From positions 9,961,702 through 10,025,701 of the forward strand of contig NC_061136.1 of assembly GCF_905220365.1 (NCBI RefSeq): DNA of 64,000 nucleotides, in the 5' to 3' direction. The notes beneath the pieces were generated by a model. It was not told the DNA's origin. It was given only the letters and a program-made list of their open reading frames with translations, and did not search any database. The stretch is from Vanessa cardui (taxonomy: Eukaryota; Arthropoda; Insecta; Lepidoptera; Nymphalidae). The position numbers were made by a program, and so were the translations under genes. Shown in pieces: positions 1 to 13,589 of this stretch (its first letter is position 1; every line of letters begins with the position of its first letter).

Positions 1-211
1 ATCACGAGGAAATTTTAGAATGTGGGTGACATTGACCATAATAATGTCGCCGTACTGAACGATTTCGGGCAGCAAACTAAACAAGATATTAGGTATTGTG
101 CACAAGTGTAGTTGCCTACTCTAGTCGCTCATTCTCATAATCCACGGGGCATTAAATCCAAAACTAACGAAAACAGTACAACTATTTCGATACAAAATCA
201 GATAACTTTTC

Positions 212-285
212 GTCGGTCCGATCTGGGCTTTAAACCCAGGTTATCGAAGTCTGTGGATATGGTTATATCCAGCCAAAGATGGTGG
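212..285 (-). repeat. degenerate tRNA-like repeat fragment
   Basis: Read on the minus strand, positions 239-223 form a TPsiC-arm-like hairpin: a 5-bp stem CTGGG/CCCAG with the 7-nt loop TTTAAAG, close to a pol III B box. A TTGGCTGG stretch about 40 nt upstream could be a decayed A box. This is the layout of a tRNA-derived SINE head. No tail or target-site duplication is visible, so it may be a fragment or a coincidence. Confidence 0.35.
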
Positions 286-339
286 TATGTTGGTTCTCAA
301 AATTTCACGAGTGAAATTCGACGTGAATTCTTATAGAAT

Positions 340-3300
340 CACAGAGCATTGGAGCACAATGAGCTCGAATTTGAATAGAAAGCACCGCAATAATATTGAT
401 AATGTGCTTTACTGTACTATGCTATAACACTATAATTATAGAAAATTAACATTAAGTATTAGACACAAAAATAAAAACGTATAAATATATATTGTACAAC
501 TTACTATTTAAAATGTAATAGAGGCTACGTAGTCGAAGCTAGTAACGTTTTACACATGACCCAAAACTCTAAAAACAATAGTATGGAAATTTCCATAGAG
601 CGAAACGGCACAAATCAGATGACCAGCACACTGACCATGTAGACATACATAGCTATACATGACAATTATCTAAACTCCCACAATTTAATCTGAGTCAAAC
701 TGACTTGGGTGCAACGTGCCATAAATTATTATGTACTAAGAATCTTAATAAAGCGGCTCTGGCTTTTGTAATAAATGACGAAACAAAAATAAGGACTGAA
801 TACGTAATGCGCGATGGAGCTATCCGTATTATAAACAACATGTCGCACTCATTTTGTCATTCGAAACAACTTAGCATACGTGAATTTAGTAGCGATGGTT
901 AAGCGGGACCTACACTGGGTGCTTTGATGTGCGCCCAAAGGAATCACGCAAAGTGAAAACGTCCAGAATAAATCATCCTTTTTTGAATACGCTCATCGAG
1001 TTTCAATATTTCTACTGTAATGCACGTTCTGATTAAATGAAATTGATTTTTATTCATATAGACATATAAGTTTATTTGCATTGTCGATAAGAACTGACTT
1101 TGATGCACAATTGATTAAGTGTCTCCGTTCTATTTTGACTGAGAAGGAAAACTGTGGAGTCAGATGCTGTGGCATCAAACTATATAACAAAACGAAAATG
1201 ATTCTGTGAAATAGTCTTTACATTTTTCAATACGACTTCACTCTGTATGAATCATTTGTTCGCAAAATACTCGGTCATCATAAGTTTAGTAAAGTTACTA
1301 TATATCGTGTCAGCTTTGGAAAAATTACAGGCAATTACACTTATTACTTAAATACACGAGTTCCTAAAAATCCTTGCACTGATTTGTATGTGTACTTGTT
1401 GAGATAAAAATAAATTAATGATTATAAATAAATAACCCGTTCCGGTTATAATGTTTTATTAAATAAATAAACTTCCCTCATTCGGTCATTATATTGTAAT
1501 GTTTCGTTTCGGAAATAAATTGATAGTGCGGTTTAGACTAAGAACTAGAAAATGGACTTAGTTTCAGCAAAGACATTAAAGTCCCGTGAGTGAAACCGCT
1601 TAAGCTTAGACTATTATAAAACTATTAAATTTTACACGTCCTGCTATTAATTAAGTTGATTATAAAAATAAGTAATCTTAAAAGAGTAAATTAGTAATTC
1701 ATTGAGATTTTCGGTAGATAGTAGTTCGGTTTACAAGCCATTAGTTAAAAAAATAGATTATTTGTATTTCAATAATCACATACTTTATATCATTTTCTCT
1801 GTTTAAAAAAATATATTATAAAAATTTTAGGCGAAGCATCTGTTTACTCTTTTTAGAGTTAATTATTTGCATGTAAAAACGATATTAAATGGATAACTCA
1901 ATCGGTTTATCTGTCATATGTTATAAGACTACTGAAATGTAGTACATTTTAGTAAAGTAGTCGTAGTCGTAGTACAGAACGATGCCAAATTAATGTTAAT
2001 TTAATTATATTCCAATATTTTACACACATAATATTTTATTGATTTAGTTTGTGTGATTTCATTTTGATTTACACCCGAAAGAAATAATTAGTATGCAAAT
2101 GATTACCTTAATTAGATCGCATATAATATGTATATAGAATAGCTATAATATTCAGGGTAAAGTAGAATATTTTAGACGACAAAAAATCGAAGTAAAAAAA
2201 ACAGTTCATGTTTCTCGTCTCGAAACCTGCTTAACAACTTTATCCTAATGCTAATGTTGATCTTTATTCTCCGTACAGTTTACACTGACTGTTAGCATTA
2301 GACTGTATAATGCGTCTTTGCATTTTGTACGAAAAGACTTATTTCCAACTAGATTTGTATCAGTGCCAGGAATAGTAGAACTAACTCGACGGAGAAATAG
2401 AAATATGTATTGAACGTAAACATGTTTACAGTTCGTGGGACGATTAAAAAACACTGAGGGGTAAACAATTATTCACCGTTCGGACATTGTTTATTATGTC
2501 AGTAATAGTTTTCGAGGAAATCCGAGCTATTTCGATGTGTGAGGTCGCGATTACTACATATACAATTACATAGAACTCCGGAAATATAATACGTCACATA
2601 TACTTATATACACAAATCAAATGACTAAAGCAAATATTTAAAAAAAAAAAGTTTTCGATATTAATAAAACCTCTTTAGATACTATTTTAACTCAAAAAGT
2701 AGTAGGTACAATATTTGAAATGCTGTAGATATATGTATGAACCTGAGTTGTTGCAATATTTGTAATAATATAACACTATTACTGTGAATTGTGCAAACAT
2801 TGTAAACGGGGTTATAGGTATTATTTTCATACATATAACTTATAACAAATTTGCAAATGATGTATATACATAACTAGTTAACTTCGTTTGTTTCGAGCAA
2901 TATATGTAAAGTTCGCTTTTGAGGTATAGGTAAAATTTTAAAATGTTATCATACAATTCTATCTAATTGATGAAAGCATTTTTTCAATAACGAAAAAAGT
3001 TCTAGCGGATAGTCAAAGGAGATTTTATAAATCCGAATACTTTAAATAAAAAAAAAATGGTATCACATGTCTACAAGAACCTTCTTAATTAAATATAAGC
3101 ACCTCGTTTCCCAGAGGATAATTTATTCAAATATGGTAAAAAATTCAAATATGAAAACTGCATCTTATTTATTTTCTACTACTTGGAGAGGTGGGGGTAT
3201 GAATAGTGTGCATTGGTTGAAAAATACGACTCAGGCACTTAAATCGACAAATAGCTACGTTGCAATTGACAGTGTATTAAACAGCTGCCTGCATGCCAGA

Positions 3301-4011
3301 ATAGCACTGTATCCCCTTTATAAGGACACCTACACATCGTAATGATTTGACTGTCTGTCTGTGTATTATTATTTTTGGACCTTACGATAAGAAGTTTCTC
3401 ATTCCTTTAGACGGCGCTTTGGGAAATATTAAGCCATCGTCAATACGTCACCAACCTTGGGCGCTTGGTTTGTCTCTTACTCTTTGCGACCTATCTACAT
3501 TGACTTTTTCATCGAAACACAACAGAACTATCAACTTATATTTAGTCAAAAAAATCACCATGTAAAATATTAAAATTATAATCCTTATAAATTTTTAATC
3601 AGTAATGTTATGCAAATTAATGACGCAATTGTATCGCAAGTTAATTAGCGAAGTGGGTGTCATACAGAATAAGACTGGCCTTTATTGAAGTACTGTGCAA
3701 ACGCATTTTTATATAATTATTAAAAATATAAGTATTAGGCACTTTTTACACTAAGTGTGCACAGGATGTTCCAGATCATGCACATTCGTCACTGGGGCAT
3801 GCAAATGAACTCCCTATTAAATAATAGCATATTATAATATATAGATATAACTGTGAGTGATTGTGGGTGAACTGTAAGTATATAAACGTATGCTAAAATA
3901 TATTTATATTTTACATATATTTTCCTGTCTTATGTATTCATTTGTCAACATCGATTTATTTAATTATGGGGTACCATAATATTTACTGTCGTTAGACTAC
4001 AATAAAGTGAA
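340..4011. other. AT-rich non-coding DNA, no gene seen
   Basis: No open frame here resembles a known protein or has flanking splice signals. The longest (3067-3342, 91 codons) has no recognisable motif. Short A and T tracts and AT-rich stretches dominate. I see no dispersed repeat in it. Confidence 0.6.
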
Positions 4012-4260
4012 TTAACCGCCCACATTACGCAAAGTCTTAAACAAAAAAAATGTAGCCCTTAAATTATCATCGAAAGCCTCATGCAGTGTAAAGGTAATAT
4101 GTAAAAGGTTCCTTAGACCGGCGGATTTGTCACGGCGCCTAGCGGGTTGCCAGCGAGAACTTTTTCTTTGATAGAGTTCCAATAAATCTGCGCCAAGACC
4201 GGCAATGCAGACTCTTGCAGACGTGCCCGGGAATTTAGAAAATAGTTGCTTTTCCACAGA
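4012..4260. other. GC-richer block, possible conserved non-coding DNA
   Basis: This segment stands out from its AT-rich surroundings by base composition and CpG content. It carries an 81-codon open frame on the minus strand (4257-4012) rich in Leu and Arg, with no motif I recognise. No splice acceptor and donor pair frames it. Either conserved regulatory DNA or a chance open frame is possible. Confidence 0.2.
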
Positions 4261-5454
4261 GAAAATACAATTTTGTTTTGTGCTTTTGATAATATTAACG
4301 CGACATATAAATCGAATCGACCGGTTATCGATATATTTTCACTGAGGACGTAATATGTTTTTGAATAAATGTAATATAAAATTTAAATTTATTTCATCGT
4401 AAAATAGTAAACAAATTTTAATTTTTAAATAATTTAGCATTTGTAAATTAAATTCTATAAATAAATAATGTATAAACATGCATGTATAATGCTTGAAACC
4501 TATTGTACTGCTATTTATCAAATTTATTCGAGTCTAATACGTTCCCTAAATACAATATTTATGTATTTTCATACAGTTTCATACTTTGTTCACGATGTCC
4601 TCTCGAGCGCTATACACATCCATTTTACTTTGATACGCGAAAATTCTTAATCTTCTTTTATTTGTCCTTTTTCTGTTTAAATAAAAGAGAACCGAAGGTT
4701 CTCGCTTCGTTGGTTGCACGGATACGCGGAGTAGCGAATATGAATAATGCATTTTTGTTTTGGATTTTTATGAGAAAAGTTTTGATTATTTTCAGTTCGG
4801 TGGCAAGTAGGTAGAAATATAATATCAGAGAAGGCGGGACTCTTCGATGCGCGGCTCGAATAATTGGCAAAACTCTCGTTTCAGAGGTAGGAATGGATTG
4901 CTTCGCTATAAATTTCGAGTGGGAAAGTTATTTGTAGTTCATAACAATTGATTTACTTCTGTGTACGAAAGAGATGCCGTCATATGGCGCAACTCACTTC
5001 GATGATCATTTTCGGAGTATTTGTTAGTCGACTAAATAAATAATAATAGCAAAAATAATGAAGCCATTTTTGTTATAATTGCGCCTCACTGATTTCAGCG
5101 TAAATTAGGTACCTACCTGGAGATAAAAATATGACTTTGTGAATAAAATATAATATGAATTTTAATCATAAGAAAATCGAATTTGAAAATACTACATTGA
5201 AGAACTTACTTTTATATCAATTTTCACAACAAAGATATTTATTACTTTGACTATCGTTACAATTTATTATTTTGTATACATATCTGCCGTCTATATTAAA
5301 ATTATAAATATGAAAGTTAATTTGGTTGTTTATTTTTTTTTCAGTCACGGTTAAACAAATCGTTGAAATGTTACATATGGCTTGTTTGAGAATCATTATA
5401 CATAACATAATTTACTTATTCTTTATTATTTTCGTGTTGGTGAATCGCTTGGAC
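4261..5454. other. AT-rich non-coding DNA
   Basis: No gene was recognised. Positions 4687-4703 form a small perfect hairpin (GAGAACC, 3-nt loop, GGTTCTC). Overlapping short frames on both strands at 4500-4870 lack protein-like features. Confidence 0.55.
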
Positions 5455-5706
5455 AATATATACCGATGATGGCACAGTGGATGCAACACGTCGATCCTTA
5501 CCACGGACCGTGAGTTTGAATTATTTAGGTATGGCATTCAAGTGGCCAAATTGTTAGGCAATAAAGTAGTCTATGTCCTTTCTTGAAGTTTAAGTTTGCT
5601 CCATACGAAATTTCAACAAATTCGGTTCAGCCTTTTGGTCGTGAACGAGCGACTGACAGACAAACAGTCACAGACTTTCAAATATATATGTATTATTAAT
5701 ATAGAT
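5455..5706. repeat. decayed composite repeat with Helitron-like tail
   Basis: The part from about 5560 to 5706 matches, with changes, the right half of the element at 51954-52484. Shared landmarks in the same order are GTAGTCTATGTCCTTTCTTG, CCATACGAAATTTCA, TTCGGTTCAGC, TTGGTCGTGAA and a GACAGACA run. The left part carries TGGCACAGTGG at about 5469, which resembles a tRNA A box and may be a remnant of a SINE head. No intact termini were found. Confidence 0.55.
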
Positions 5707-6486
5707 TGTGATGAGTCCATCTCATTGAAGAGTTCTTTGAACACCAGTGTGAACTTGTCACTATACTAAAGTATGTAAAAGTAAATAAAAATACTCATAC
5801 TATGATATCACTGATCTACCCAATTCTGGTATGTATATATTCCTATTAAACGTGTATTATTTATGTTTGTTTATAATTGTTTTCGTCGCGCCTTTCGGGG
5901 GCATAAATCAGACGTTATAGTGAGCTGCGAACGGGATATAATAAAAAGTACAAAAATAAGTAAGCAATAAATCGATCTCGGTACATTTATCATGTTAGTT
6001 ATTGTTTGTTCTACGACAGTGGAGGGACGTGCTCAGTTTCGCCATTCGGACTGGACTACAGCTGGAACTACTGGCAAATACAGACATGATCTACACACAG
6101 AATATATACATACTACATACAAATTATGAACTGAGTTGAACTTTGATCTTTATTAAAACTGTTTATGAAAAAATTCTGACAAACTTATTACAAAAATCTG
6201 TTATTTATTGCCTATAATTAATGTATAAAAGAAGTATGAATAGTAGTTAGTTTTGTCAACAATACCAAAGTGTTGTTTCCAGTTCAGTAGTGTGGAATAG
6301 ACTCAAAATGAAATCATTATATACTAAAAACTGAAGATAAATGACAGTATGTTACTTCAACCATCGAATCATTTATAAAATATAAGTACATTTGGGGAAA
6401 TTATTTTTGCATCAAACACGTAACGTTATATTGTCATTAGTTATTTATAAATGTTATTTAATTTATCATTAAGAGTAGATCTTCAT
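5707..6486. other. AT-rich non-coding DNA
   Basis: No gene or repeat was recognised. A short GC-richer patch lies near 5885-5935. Confidence 0.5.
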
Positions 6487-6750
6487 TTCTTGGTGGTAGG
6501 GCTTTGTGCTAGCCCGTCTGGGTAGGTACCACCCATTCATCAGTTATTCTTCCGCCAAATAACATTACTCAGTATTTGTTGTGTTCAATTTATTGCGGTT
6601 GGACATAACATCTTAGTTCCCAAGGTTGGTGGCACATTGACAATGTAAAGAATAGTTAATATTTCTTACAGCGTCATTGTCTATGGGTGATGGTGATCAC
6701 TTACCATCAGATGGCCCATATGCTCGTCCGCCAACCTATACCATAAAAAA
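6487..6750 (+). repeat. Metulj-like SINE, near full length
   Basis: This is the best copy of a dispersed family found also at 9311, 11468, 32484 and 51707. It begins TGGTGGTAGGGCTTTGTGC, passes through GGTAGGTACCACCCA and the block CAAGGTTGGTGGCACATTGA, and ends at GTCCGCCAACCTATACC plus an A run. The shared order of blocks across copies shows common ancestry. The name Metulj (a SINE group described in Heliconius) is my attribution from memory. The element has no coding capacity and would depend on a LINE for mobility. Confidence 0.7.
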
Positions 6751-7615
6751 TATGTTAAATCGAAGTCTACTTTTATGTTACTTTTTCCTTGAACTATAAA
6801 GAAAAACCCCATATCTTTGTGATGTAATTTTAGTGTTTGCACTAAAATTTTATATCATAACAGACATGGACTCAATTTTGACACTCTAACTGTTCCCACT
6901 TTCATTTTTATACGTAATTAGAATATTAAAAATAAAAAGCAGCAGTACCTCACAACAGGCCAAGATTACTATTAAAGAAAAGTACTCTAAAATGACAAAG
7001 ATAACAAATATAGTTCTACAAAATTAAGAATGGAGCTATGAAAGAATAAAAGACTATAAAATAGTGATGCATTCAAATATAAATCATAGGAGTTGTTTTG
7101 CTTACAAAATGATTACACTACATAAATATGAATACACTGGTAACTTTAAGTGTATCGCTCGTATTTATATGTTTTCTGTCCATTTGTTTATCCGGTAGTC
7201 TTTCTACGTACTCGAATATATCTGATAAACATTTGAAACTCACTCACGCGATACACAGCTTCCGATAAAAATGTCGGCCTGATCGACACTGTTTACGTAA
7301 AACGCATCCGTGTTGTTTCGTTTTAATTTATTTTTAAGAAGCCATCTGTCTCTCTTTCGCACGGGAAGAATTAGTATCTACATAAAACGTTTATATCTAT
7401 AGGTATATATAGCATAATATATTCTGACGTCATCAATAATCGTTCTCAAATTTCAGCTGATTTAAACCAAACCATAATTATTATATTTATTGACACCTAA
7501 AACTTCCTTATGAATGACTATCTATTGGCGAAAATCGTACAAAAATCTGTGCCGTAAAGTATTAGTTTAAGACAATCACGCTCAGACAGACATGCGACTG
7601 GTGGTTATATATAGT
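6751..7615. other. AT-rich non-coding DNA
   Basis: No gene, repeat or regulatory pattern was recognised. Confidence 0.5.
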
Positions 7616-7616
7616 A

Positions 7617-7846
7617 CTAGCGACCCGCCCCGACTTTACACTGGTGTAATGCTGCTACTAAGTATAACACAGATTTTTTCTTGTTTCTTTACTATATTGT
7701 CCATGTATATACAAAAACCTTCGTCTCGAATCACTCTATCCAATGAAAAAAAAAACGCCTCAAAATCCGTTGCTTAATTTAAAAGATCTACGCATACACA
7801 GGGACAGACAGCGGTAAGCGACTTTGTTTTATACTATGTAATGATA
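7617..7846 (-). mobile_element. short non-autonomous Helitron-like element
   Basis: On the minus strand the element ends GGGGCGGGTCGCTAG followed by T, at 7617-7616. This fits the Helitron 3' rule of a GC-rich palindromic patch followed by CTRR|T. The body contains ATCACTCTATCCAATGAAAA, AAAATCCGTTGC and GACAGACAGCGGTAAGCG, which recur in a dispersed lepidopteran repeat I remember as Lep1-type Helitrons. The far end near 7846 is uncertain. A 61-codon frame inside it is not a gene. Confidence 0.55.
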
Positions 7847-9310
7847 ATGATGATGAAGTTAGTAGGTACGAATTATAATCGTGAGTCAAATGTGAATGCA
7901 AAAATTGTGTATGTTAGTTTTTCATATAACCCTTGTCTCTTGTGATTTGACGGATTAGGTAGACATTTAATCGTTATAGACTTTCATTTTATTTCACCTT
8001 TTAGTGTATGATGGTTTTGTATTTTAAGCCTGTTACAGCCAATTGAGCTGAAAGATTTTGAACTTACTTTTCTGGCTGCCAATACTAACTAGAATATATA
8101 CTTATTTTGTTACAGATAATAAAAACTTCGATTTTGTAACAGGGTGTCAATTTTTTTGATAAACTGAGCCGGTCTTGTTGTAATATTAGGAAGAAAATAC
8201 TTACCAACTTTTATTTTAAAAATAACAAACAGATTTATACAAATGAAGGTATGATTATTTTGATAGCTTGCAAATAGACATAGTTAATTTAAAAAATACA
8301 TTTAATTTTGAATTACAGATAGACTACTCAATAAGTTATATATTATATAGATACAGCGTACTTTACAATAATAACTGCCTCCGCGCATAATTTAAAATAT
8401 AAGTAACAATGTATTGTAGTTAATTAACCTTTGTCTTTACTATACACAAATTGACATCACGTGTTATATTTAAATCGATTATTCAACAACTTTGTAAGTT
8501 ATCGTTAAATTATAAGAGAATCGAAAACATTACGAGCGTCCAATGTTACTGCGTCGGCTCTGGCCTGTCCGCACGCGTCCAGCGGCCGAATTTCGTGATT
8601 CTACACACACCTTAATTCGCCGAGATTGAACGATTAAACAAGTAATTAAGTATCGACGCTCATTCTGTCGTGGCGACTTTCAAATTTGCATGTTAAACGA
8701 AGTTTAACTTTAGTTTTTATTTTGCACCCCGTATTGAGATGCTTGCGTGCTTCGCCTCCGGTTCGCATCGAATAAGCGATAATTTCAACCTTATTTGTTA
8801 ATGTAATAAGGTACATTATAGAGAGTGTTAACAGTAACAGTCAGCGATGGTCTTTTTAATTGTGTTATTCGCATCAGGGTTAAGGCGTAGAGATCGCATG
8901 CTCCGATTTTACAAAGTCACAATTTGAGTCTGATAACTTTGTCAAAACCGAAATTAAAAAGTAAAAATAAAACCTTTAATTTGATACAGATATAAATTTT
9001 ATTTGAACCTTTGTTGCCTAATTTAAACTCTTTCATTACAGTCGTATCTAATATATGCTTTCATTTCATTGAAAGGGTTCCTAATTCCCGTAAATACAAT
9101 ACTTAATAACCAAATACTCGATCCAGATTCCTCTCCTGGTAAGGATAAGTTAATTCCTTCCATTGCTCATATCCTAACCGGGTCAACTAAGCTTAGAACT
9201 TTTAAACACGTTGATTTGCCTATAATATTTTTGTTCTACATTACAATATTTAATTACAAATGAAGGTTTTGACGCTATCATCTTTTCGACTGTAGGGTTC
9301 ATTTTTATTA
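7847..9310. other. AT-rich DNA with small CpG-richer patches
   Basis: No gene was found. Two GC-richer patches (about 8525-8690 and 8720-8775) interrupt the AT-rich background and could be conserved regulatory DNA. They contain no long open frame. Confidence 0.45.
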
Positions 9311-9567
9311 TATAGGTTGGTACGAGATGGTAAGTAGTTACCACCGCCCATAGATACGCGCTGAAAGAAATATTAACCATTTCTTACATCACCAATGTGC
9401 CATCAATTTTGCTAGCTAAGATGTTATTTCCCTTATTTCTGTAGTTACACTGGCTCACTTACCCTTCAAACCGAAACACAACAATACTAAGTACTGTTGT
9501 TTGGCGGTAGAATATGTAATAAGTGGGTGGTACCTATCTAGACAAGCTTGTACGAAGCCCTACCAAC
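9311..9567 (-). repeat. Metulj-like SINE, minus orientation
   Basis: It matches the 6487-6750 element in reverse orientation: TATAGGTTGG at the left, CCCATAGA, AAATATTAACCATT, CTAAGATGTTAT, CACTGGCTCAC, AACACAACAATACT, GTTTGGCGGTAGAATAT, GTGGGTGGTACC and GAAGCCCTACCA at the right. About 25 nt near the left end, corresponding to GACGAGCATATGGGCC in other copies, are missing. Confidence 0.7.
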
Positions 9568-9573
9568 ATGTAC

Positions 9574-9632
9574 CAAGTTTTGGTCAGTGAAACCAGTGTG
9601 GTTATCAAGTTTTGGTCAGTAAAATTGGTTAC
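9574..9632. repeat. 32-bp direct tandem duplication
   Basis: CAAGTTTTGGTCAGT starts at 9574 and again at 9606, each followed by a related A-rich then GGTTA-containing stretch. This gives nearly two units of a 32-bp repeat. It lies immediately beside the end of the SINE at 9567. Confidence 0.7.
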
Positions 9633-9639
9633 AAGTTTA

Positions 9640-11467
9640 ATTCTCTCTGATAATAATCAGTGTATATACAATTTAAATGAGTTACACCTTTTTGAAAGAA
9701 GTAATAAATTTGATCGTTTATAAAAAATAAATATATTACTATATTGTTTTCAATAAAACATGTGAATATCACATTGAATTCCATTTTTTTGCTCGATGTA
9801 ATTTAGCGCTGGTCACTGAGTTAAGCGTAGCTCCTACAGGAAAAGGAAATAAATTACGTACTTACGTCGGTAAGCCATATTAAGCGACCCCAATTAGTCG
9901 AGATGTAATGTATGGTTATATAATATATAATTTTGTTTTGAGGGGGAATCGATTGCACGTTAGCGGCCGCCGGTCAAGCATTAAAATATTAAGGGGCCTC
10001 TAATCTCCCATGATTGAATTTGCGTTTTCACTACCCCTTTACGCCTTCCCTAACTTTAACGGTTACTTTGTATTACAATTATACATACATAAATAAATAA
10101 ATAACATTATGTATCTGTATTTTCTAAAATAAAAGAAGGCGAAGATCTTATTTGTTATATTTTATCTGTAAATGAATAGTGCGTTCATTTTCTGTTGAAG
10201 CTACTGGGTTTATAAGTTTCAAAGAAATACAAGTTTCATAACATCGATATAAATAAAAACATGTTTCGATTAAGAATTGCAATTAAATAAATTAACTAGT
10301 GTCCAAATATTTCTATTGCTATATCAACGATGTAGAATCGAGTTAGCGCCGAGAACCGGTAGTATATTATAAGCATATGAAATAAATCTAAAGGCTGTAC
10401 ACAAAGCGTGCGGGAGCCCGATAGCGCATCCAAAGCCGGAGGAACGAAAATTAGCATTTTAATAAATACACACCCTTTGCAACATACCGTCTATAAATCC
10501 GAGCTGATCTTTATAATCAAATTCAAACACATTACTCTTATTTTGTACGTGGAAAGCCGCTGTGAAAATGGTTTGCTAGCTCTCGTGTTTTTGAAAGAAA
10601 ATTTATTTCGACCGCTATAAATTTGTATGGTTTCAATATTTTATTGTAATTTCGACGATTTATCGGCGATTTTACAGATTTTATAGTAATATTAATTATT
10701 TTAAATCTCATTCTATCTGTCAAATATATACATAATGTAATTTACATTTAAAATTAATCATCTTTTTACATGACGGAATGCATTTACAATGTTAAACGAA
10801 CGATATGGAATAGGTGTTTTAAAACTGATGTCATTTCAACTACGCTGTGGCGAATATTTCGCGAACATACACTTAATTTGTTCGACGTTTCGGCGAAATT
10901 GCATTTGGTCACGAATTCAGTCATAGATTGTAACCCGCGGATGATATTAAAACCAAAACGTTTGTTTTAATAGAGAGACCAAAAAAATATTATTCGTTGG
11001 TGTATCTCCATCCATTAGAAAATTAATACAGTAATAGTTAAATATATACTTGTAATTCGTATTGATATGCTCCGGGCACGAAACTCATTATTATTAAGCA
11101 TCCGACAATTTAACTATGCTTGCCAAGTTTTGAACACACTGTCTTCGTTTTAATATCGGTTCATGATCTAACCGCTGAGCTAAGATGAACTAATTGAAGT
11201 GAGCATTTCAAAGCCCTAAATTAAGTCTGGTTAAAGGCATGTTATACGCCATACGGCGTAAGAAGTCGTTTTTAAATCTGGATAGAGACAGTTACTATGA
11301 GAGATAGTGGCCACATACAGCAGACCAATATGATACACTTATTCGTAGTAATAAATACATTAATAAAAGGTCATTCTTAAAGAAATAATTACCTTGTTTT
11401 CAATATTAATTTCAAATAAACGTATTGATTTGTAAATGTCCTAATGTATCCCGCAAAGTACATTTTA
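9640..11467. other. AT-rich non-coding DNA
   Basis: No gene was recognised. GC-richer patches at about 9955-10045 and 10325-10460 are the only compositional landmarks. Open frames of 60-70 codons here have no protein-like features. Confidence 0.5.
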
Positions 11468-11590
11468 ATGGTAAGTGCCCATAGATCGGCATCACAAGAG
11501 GCAATGAGACATTCTTTACATTACTAGAGTGCTGTCAACCGAGGGATCTGAGTTATTTCCTTTGTGTTGGTAATTATATTAGCTCGGTTT
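11468..11590 (-). repeat. decayed partial Metulj-like SINE
   Basis: Blocks GGTAAGTG, CCCATAGATCGGCA, CATTCTTTACAT, GTCAACCGAGGGATCT and TTGTGTTGGTAATTATA follow the same order as the central part of the better copies at 51707 and 9311, with many substitutions and short gaps. Neither end is preserved. It is older than the other copies. Confidence 0.45.
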
Positions 11591-12234
11591 AAATGAAAAT
11601 ATTCTTTATTCTTAGTTCTAATAAGAAATTCCAAATCGCTATGTCACGAAATTAATTTTTATAAAAAAAGTTTCTACTACGAGTAAACTGATTATTACTA
11701 TATTGTGACGTTAAAGATTATATATGAGATATTTTTCATTCGGCTATAATAATTATTCGTGTATATTATAATGTCATTATTTGTTTAGTTATTTATAGTG
11801 TAAAAAAAGGTACTTACATATTTATCTATATTTTCATAATTTACATACTCTTAGCTATGGTAATTAAATACAATTAAATTATTATTTAATCCCATGCAGG
11901 GAATGAATGAATCAAGAATTCAGCAAGATCGCTCTGATAACGTTGGTATAGATAAGATGGTATCACATACTTGGACTGTCTACGACCGTCAGACGTCAGC
12001 GTCTCGGTAGCTATTGTAGAACTACAAAACGAACCAGCAGGTGTTAGGTCGCACGTTCGAAGATATTTCCAGCTATCGTCGCTCCGTTTGATCACGCTAA
12101 CGTGTCATATACGTCTGACAGTATATATCTTCTTATACGTCATGATAATTTATACGTTATTGTTAGCTAAGGTATGATTTTTTCATTCTAATACATATAG
12201 AAATACGATTTCTATTTGTGGTCGAAAACTATAT
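11591..12234. other. AT-rich non-coding DNA
   Basis: A GC-richer patch at 11920-12120 supports overlapping short open frames on both strands, but none resembles a protein. No splice signals were judged convincing. Confidence 0.45.
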
Positions 12235-12438
12235 TTACCTGCGTGGTCGTAGTTTGGATACCGTTTTTAAATGGGTATGTCAATCCGAGGTCCCCGAAAA
12301 GTTCATTAGTTTTCTATGTTGTCTTGAGTTTGGGTGTTTGTGGTACCGTTGTTACTTCTGATTTTCCACAAACCAAGTGGTTAAGCTACTTACCTTTGGA
12401 AAGTAATATATGTGATGTTTTCCAATATTTATTTAAAC
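12235..12438 (+). repeat. tRNA-derived SINE copy lacking its B box
   Basis: It is related to the SINE at 13590. It has CGTGGTCGTAGTTTGG in the A-box position, GAGGTCCCC where the T arm should begin, then jumps directly to TTTTCTATGTTGTCTTGAG and continues through TTACTTCTGATTTTCCA and AAGCTACTTACCTTTGG to CCAATATTTATTTAAA. About 25-30 nt including the whole B box are missing, so internal pol III transcription should be impossible. Confidence 0.65.
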
Positions 12439-12439
12439 T

Positions 12440-13589
12440 AACCACTGGACCTATACCGTAATACCTAAGTATTACTTATAAGTTATATAAATTGATAGTT
12501 AAACAAAAGGCACATGTAATCGTGGAACACATGTAAGTTATACAGTACAATATACATGATACTATTAAGTTAAGCAAGTGGATCGCGGTCATCGTAATCT
12601 TGGATAAGGGCTGCTGCATAAATCAGGGGGTGACGCCTCGGGCCTTCACTTTATCTACTGCGGGTGACGCTCGCCCTACACGGAATACATACACTGGAAG
12701 CAACAATGTACAATTATAAGGAAACACTACTTTGTTTTTTATTTCGTTCTAAATGCGATAATAACAAATAATTTTAAACAAATAAAAAGAATGAAAATTA
12801 AAAAGACGCGATTTATTATGCTTCATTACTTTTTTTGATAAACCTGTGTATTTTTATATCATTTTGTAATAATAATAAGGGATTCTAAAATCCATACATT
12901 AAATAATCGTATCTTTAGTTATTTTAAAGACTTTCTATACTTATTTAAAGGATTTTTATGCGATGCAATCAAACCTAAATTGTTATTTACATATATTTAC
13001 TTTTAATCTCCGTTTGATTGAGATTTAAACTGTATCGAAATGTTTTATAGTATAAGTAATATATTTTTATATCTATTATAAGCTATCGAAACTCAAAAAG
13101 CGTTTAATTTTTTATTCAATCTGAAAAGGATTTTAATTAATAATGTTAAAGGTCCTTTTAAAATTTACATATTTTAGTCAATCAATGAATGTAAAATATA
13201 TGTAAATACAGTACAAAAACCTGAATGTTACATTACTAGATTTTAATTCCATATGGATAAATAATTAATTACAGGTATTATTGTAATATAAACGATATAA
13301 AAAGATCAACTACTTTGTTCGGTCATCGTCATTCATAAAAGCAAAGCATGAAATAGCATTTATGGATTATTGTTGGGTTTTCTGTAAGAAATGGCTAATT
13401 AGGCAGAAGTCCGCCCCTTCTACAATACTCGAAAAGAAACGTTTTTTTTCGTTTTTGCATTTTACATACTAATTTTGTTTTATTTATTATTTGTTTAATA
13501 CTAAGCTTTCTTTACTTTTGTTTTGAGGTGTTCAATAAAATACATTTCATTCCTTTATTCATTCATAACTGTACGACGACGATGATGTT
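12440..13589. other. AT-rich non-coding DNA
   Basis: A GC-richer stretch at about 12570-12690 is unexplained. The rest is AT-rich with no gene or repeat recognised. Confidence 0.5.
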
